Positions 6,612 through 8,068 of a stretch of 8,068 nt of DNA are shown here, piece after piece. The notes below the pieces were generated by a model. That model was not told where the DNA came from and searched no databases. It was given only the letters and a program-made list of their open reading frames with translations. Position numbers and translations under genes: made by a program. Source of the DNA: Arenimonas sp. Its GTDB lineage: Bacteria > Pseudomonadota > Gammaproteobacteria > Xanthomonadales > Xanthomonadaceae. Each line of letters begins with the position of its first letter. Within the stretch, counting starts at the first letter, position 1. The DNA lies in contig DNNT01000187.1 of assembly GCA_003497545.1 (NCBI GenBank), forward strand, positions 740 to 8,807. Reading direction: 5' to 3'.

Positions 6612-6807
6612 AGTCGTCGCGGCGCGTGAACTGGGCTTCGGCCCAGGCGACGGCAGGCAGCAGGAACGCCCGGCCTTCGGCGCGGTTCCAGACCGCCCAG
6701 GCATCGTCGTCGTCGCCGCCCGTGGTCCAGTCGCCCGGGCCGAGTGCCTGCAGGCGTGCATGGGCACAGTCGGCGAACAAGCGGAGCGTGAGCAAGGCGG
6801 TGCCCAT
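6610..6807 (-). CDS. Small acidic hypothetical protein (65 aa)
   Basis: I do not recognise this 65-aa protein. It starts MGTALLTLRLF, carries a GGDDDD acidic run near residues 30-35, has four tryptophans (27, 37, 40, 55), and ends RRDD. There is no signal peptide, membrane segment or metal motif. Reading it as coding is supported by strong G/C at third codon positions, a start seven bases after the stop of the DUF1801 gene on the same strand, and a stop that neatly abuts the convergent gene. A clear Shine-Dalgarno is lacking (GGGACC is too far away), so translation probably depends on coupling to the upstream gene. It could be a spurious reading frame, but the alternative is an unexplained 200-nt gap. 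Confidence 0.6.
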   Translation of the reverse strand: MGTALLTLRLFADCAHARLQALGPGDWTTGGDDDDAWAVWNRAEGRAFLLPAVAWAEAQFTRRDD

Positions 6808-6814
6808 GCGCGGC

Positions 6815-7252
6815 TCAGGTCCCGGCGGTGTCGATGCGCTGCGGCGCCATGGCGGCCACCGAGCGCGTGACCAGTTCCTCCAGCACGGCCAGGTCCACGT
6901 CGGCCAGGCGCTTGAGGTAGAGGCAACTCTTGCCGGTCTTGTGCTTGCCGAGCTTCGCCATCAGCGCGTCATGGGCGTCGAAGCCCGGCATGATGTACAG
7001 CGTGAGGTCGTTCTTGCGCGGCGAGAAGCCGGTGACCATCCACTCGCCCTCGCGCCCGCTGTCGTAACGGTAGCGGTAGCGGCCGAAGCCGACGATGGAC
7101 GGGCCCCACATCACGGCGGGCGCGCCGGTGGCGGCCTCCATCAGGGCGCGCACGCGGCGGCAGTCGTCGCGGCGCTGCGGGTCGGCGATGGCGTCCATGA
7201 AGGCATCCACGCTGGCCGCGGTGGCCTGGGTCTTGTTCTCGGCTTTGCTCAT
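6815..7252 (-). CDS. DUF1801 (YdhG-like) domain protein
   Basis: The 145-aa protein fits the DUF1801 family (Pfam PF08818), small alpha/beta cytoplasmic proteins of unknown biochemical role. Recognisable family features, in order, are an N-terminal helix with DAFMDAIADPQRR (about 16-28), the central MWGPSIVGFGRY (48-59), WMVTGFSPRK (70-79), the strand LTLYIMPGF (82-90), and KTGKSCLYLKRLADVD (104-119) followed by a C-terminal helix. The ATG at 7252 overlaps the stop of the upstream acetyltransferase gene as ATGA, and GGAGGC lies five bases upstream, so the start is firm. The gene is the third in a four-gene minus-strand cluster and is followed after seven bases by the 65-aa reading frame. Family secure; function unknown. 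Confidence 0.92.
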   Translation of the reverse strand: MSKAENKTQATAASVDAFMDAIADPQRRDDCRRVRALMEAATGAPAVMWGPSIVGFGRYRYRYDSGREGEWMVTGFSPRKNDLTLYIMPGFDAHDALMAKLGKHKTGKSCLYLKRLADVDLAVLEELVTRSVAAMAPQRIDTAGT

Positions 7253-7707
7253 GGCGGGCCTCCGGGAGGCAGCTTACACGCCATGTGCAGCACGCCGTCC
7301 AGCTCGGCCACGACCGCGAAGCCCAGGCGTTCGTAAAGCCGCCTCGCGGGGTTTTCGGGGAACACGCGCAGGCGCAGTTCGGGCTTGCCCAGCTCGGTGG
7401 CGCGCAGGAACGCCTGCCGCACCGCCCAGGCGCCCAGCCCGTGGCCCTGGTGCGCGGGCAGCAGCTGCAGGTCGCGGATCTCGAGCGCATCGGGCAACTC
7501 ATGCAGGCGCAGCACGCCCACCGCAACGCCCCGTGATTCGATCACGCGGTTGTCGAAGCTCGCCCAGCTGGCCTCGAAGCGCGCCGGGTCCCAAACGATG
7601 TTCCGCGACGCGCGGTACGCCGCCATGTTGTCGTGGCTGAGCCGCTCGGCGAAAGCGCGGTCGGCCGGCGTGGCGGTGCGGAGGGAAGCGTAGTGCGGGC
7701 TATCCAC
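7249..7707 (-). CDS. GNAT family N-acetyltransferase, GTG start
   Basis: The 152-aa protein is a Gcn5-related acetyltransferase that would transfer an acetyl group from acetyl-CoA to an unknown amine. After the opening LRTATPADRAFAERL, the core runs from a central strand (VAVGVLRLHE, 61-70) through LEIRDLQLLP (75-84) into the acetyl-CoA pyrophosphate-binding loop Q-G-H-G-L-G (87-92). It ends with the motif B region ENPARRLYERLGF (118-130), with Asn119 and Tyr125 in conserved positions. Length is normal for a single GNAT domain. The start codon is GTG at 7707, the farthest upstream candidate because an in-frame TGA lies a short way upstream; the first in-frame ATG (residue 28) would remove the first helix. 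No Shine-Dalgarno precedes it, and it overlaps the upstream membrane-protein gene by 8 nt, suggesting coupled translation. It overlaps the next gene by ATGA. Confidence 0.92.
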   Translation of the reverse strand: MDSPHYASLRTATPADRAFAERLSHDNMAAYRASRNIVWDPARFEASWASFDNRVIESRGVAVGVLRLHELPDALEIRDLQLLPAHQGHGLGAWAVRQAFLRATELGKPELRLRVFPENPARRLYERLGFAVVAELDGVLHMACKLPPGGPP

Positions 7708-7933
7708 GGAAATAGTCGTTGAGTAGCATCAAAATCATTGCGATGGTCAGCAGGACAGTGCCTGTTCGAACCGCCGCAAATTCACTGGGAGTCGGCTGCG
7801 CCGTCCTTTCCGTGATGTTTTCATCGCGCATCGCATTCCGGCGCGAGCGGGAGAAGATTCCGAAGAGCAGGAAACCCATGCCAACGACCCAGCTGGCCGG
7901 TGCCATGACCTGAAGCATGGTGATGTCGCTCAT
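7700..7933 (-). CDS. Small two-helix membrane protein (77 aa)
   Basis: I do not recognise this 77-aa protein by name. It begins MSDITMLQVM and has a membrane helix at about residues 11-27 (WVVGMGFLLFGIF). A basic then polar connector follows (SRSRRNAMRDEN, then a Thr/Pro-rich piece), and a second helix lies at about 57-74 (TVLLTIAMILMLLNDYF). Basic residues directly after the first helix suggest that the connector is cytoplasmic. The ATG at 7933 has GGAG eight bases upstream. An in-frame ATG at 8026 would overlap the previous gene and add an unlikely His/Arg-rich segment. Counted GC over 7711-7930 is 56% (124 of 220), against about 76% for 7381-7500 in the next gene, so this gene differs in composition from its neighbour. 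It is first in the minus-strand cluster and overlaps the GNAT gene by 8 nt. Confidence 0.78.
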   Translation of the reverse strand: MSDITMLQVMAPASWVVGMGFLLFGIFSRSRRNAMRDENITERTAQPTPSEFAAVRTGTVLLTIAMILMLLNDYFRG

Positions 7934-7969
7934 CGGGCTTCTCCGTTTTGTGGCAGTACGCCGAGTGTG

Positions 7970-7975
7970 ATTATG
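7970..7975 (-). promoter_or_regulatory. Candidate -10 box for small-gene cluster
   Basis: The minus strand reads GCCCCCATAATCACAC, and CATAAT matches the -10 consensus at five of six positions. It lies in the 53-nt gap between the zinc-ribbon-like gene's stop and the ATG at 7933 and would give a leader of about 30 nt. No good -35 is visible. It would drive the membrane protein, GNAT, DUF1801 and 65-aa genes together. Confidence 0.45.
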
Positions 7976-7986
7976 GGGGCCGGGCA

Positions 7987-8068
7987 TCAGGCGATGCGAT
8001 GCCAGGTGTGGCGGCAATCGCTGCACTCGACGAGGCTGTCACGGGTGGGGAAGCTGGCGCCGCCCAGC
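7987..8068 (-). CDS. C-terminal end of a zinc-ribbon-like protein (N-terminus outside window)
   Basis: Only the last 26 residues are visible, reading minus from the window edge to a TGA at 7989-7987. They contain LVECSDCRHTWHRIA, in which a CxxC followed by a Thr-Trp resembles the second knuckle of a small zinc ribbon, preceded by GGASFPTRDS. The first CxxC would lie upstream outside the window. The reading frame is open to the edge and ends just before a promoter-like gap, consistent with a real gene end, but the fragment is too short for a function. It lies on the same strand as the downstream cluster, 53 nt away. Confidence 0.55.
   Translation of the reverse strand, partial: LGGASFPTRDSLVECSDCRHTWHRIA

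Noticed and set aside
6626..7336. 236-codon plus-strand frame
   Set aside because: It is antisense to the DUF1801 and 65-aa genes, which have firm starts, overlaps and, for DUF1801, a clear family.
7934..8026. Longer 108-aa form of the small membrane protein
   Set aside because: The added N-terminus is His/Arg-rich, overlaps the upstream gene's end and has no Shine-Dalgarno, unlike the ATG at 7933.

Overview
The window (about 70% GC, no mobile elements, RNA genes or CRISPR) reads as chromosomal core or near-core DNA of a high-GC gammaproteobacterium, most likely of the Lysobacteraceae/Xanthomonadaceae (Lysobacter, Luteimonas or Pseudoxanthomonas-like). The reasons are the GC-rich codon use, a periplasmic S46 dipeptidyl-peptidase, a short autotransporter-barrel protein and a DUF2189 membrane protein. 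The genus is inferred from gene content and memory of the families, not from a search.

Layout. Positions 1-903 (minus) hold the first 301 codons of L-threonine 3-dehydrogenase (tdh), cut by the window edge. Behind a 78-nt gap lies a minus-strand gene (982-2124) for a secreted protein that is almost entirely an autotransporter-type outer-membrane beta-barrel. It is divergent from a plus-strand S46 dipeptidyl-peptidase (2231-4363) of the DPP7 type, which ends at a strong intrinsic terminator (4385-4416). Next is a plus-strand pair: a beta-CASP metallo-beta-lactamase-fold ribonuclease (4455-5840) and, four bases on, a DUF2189 multi-pass membrane protein (5845-6600). This pair converges, with a 9-nt gap, on a compact minus-strand cluster running 7933 to 6610. 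In transcription order it encodes a 77-aa two-helix membrane protein, a GTG-started GNAT acetyltransferase, a DUF1801 protein and a 65-aa acidic hypothetical protein. At the right edge is the C-terminal tail of a zinc-ribbon-like protein (7987-8068, minus).

How the genes work together. Tdh belongs to threonine catabolism. The S46 enzyme trims dipeptides from peptides in the periplasm for amino-acid use, so the left half has a loose amino-acid/peptide-use theme, but nothing shows shared control. The nuclease and DUF2189 genes look translationally coupled. The four small minus-strand genes overlap or nearly touch and are probably one transcript.

I did not find a convincing undescribed defence, mobile or biosynthetic system. 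The points most worth a second look are the passenger-less barrel protein with a non-aromatic C-terminus, the coupled nuclease/membrane pair, the small-gene cluster with its lower-GC first gene, a hairpin across the convergent stop codons, and a 10-bp palindrome between the divergent genes. Many long antisense reading frames exist and are explained by high GC.
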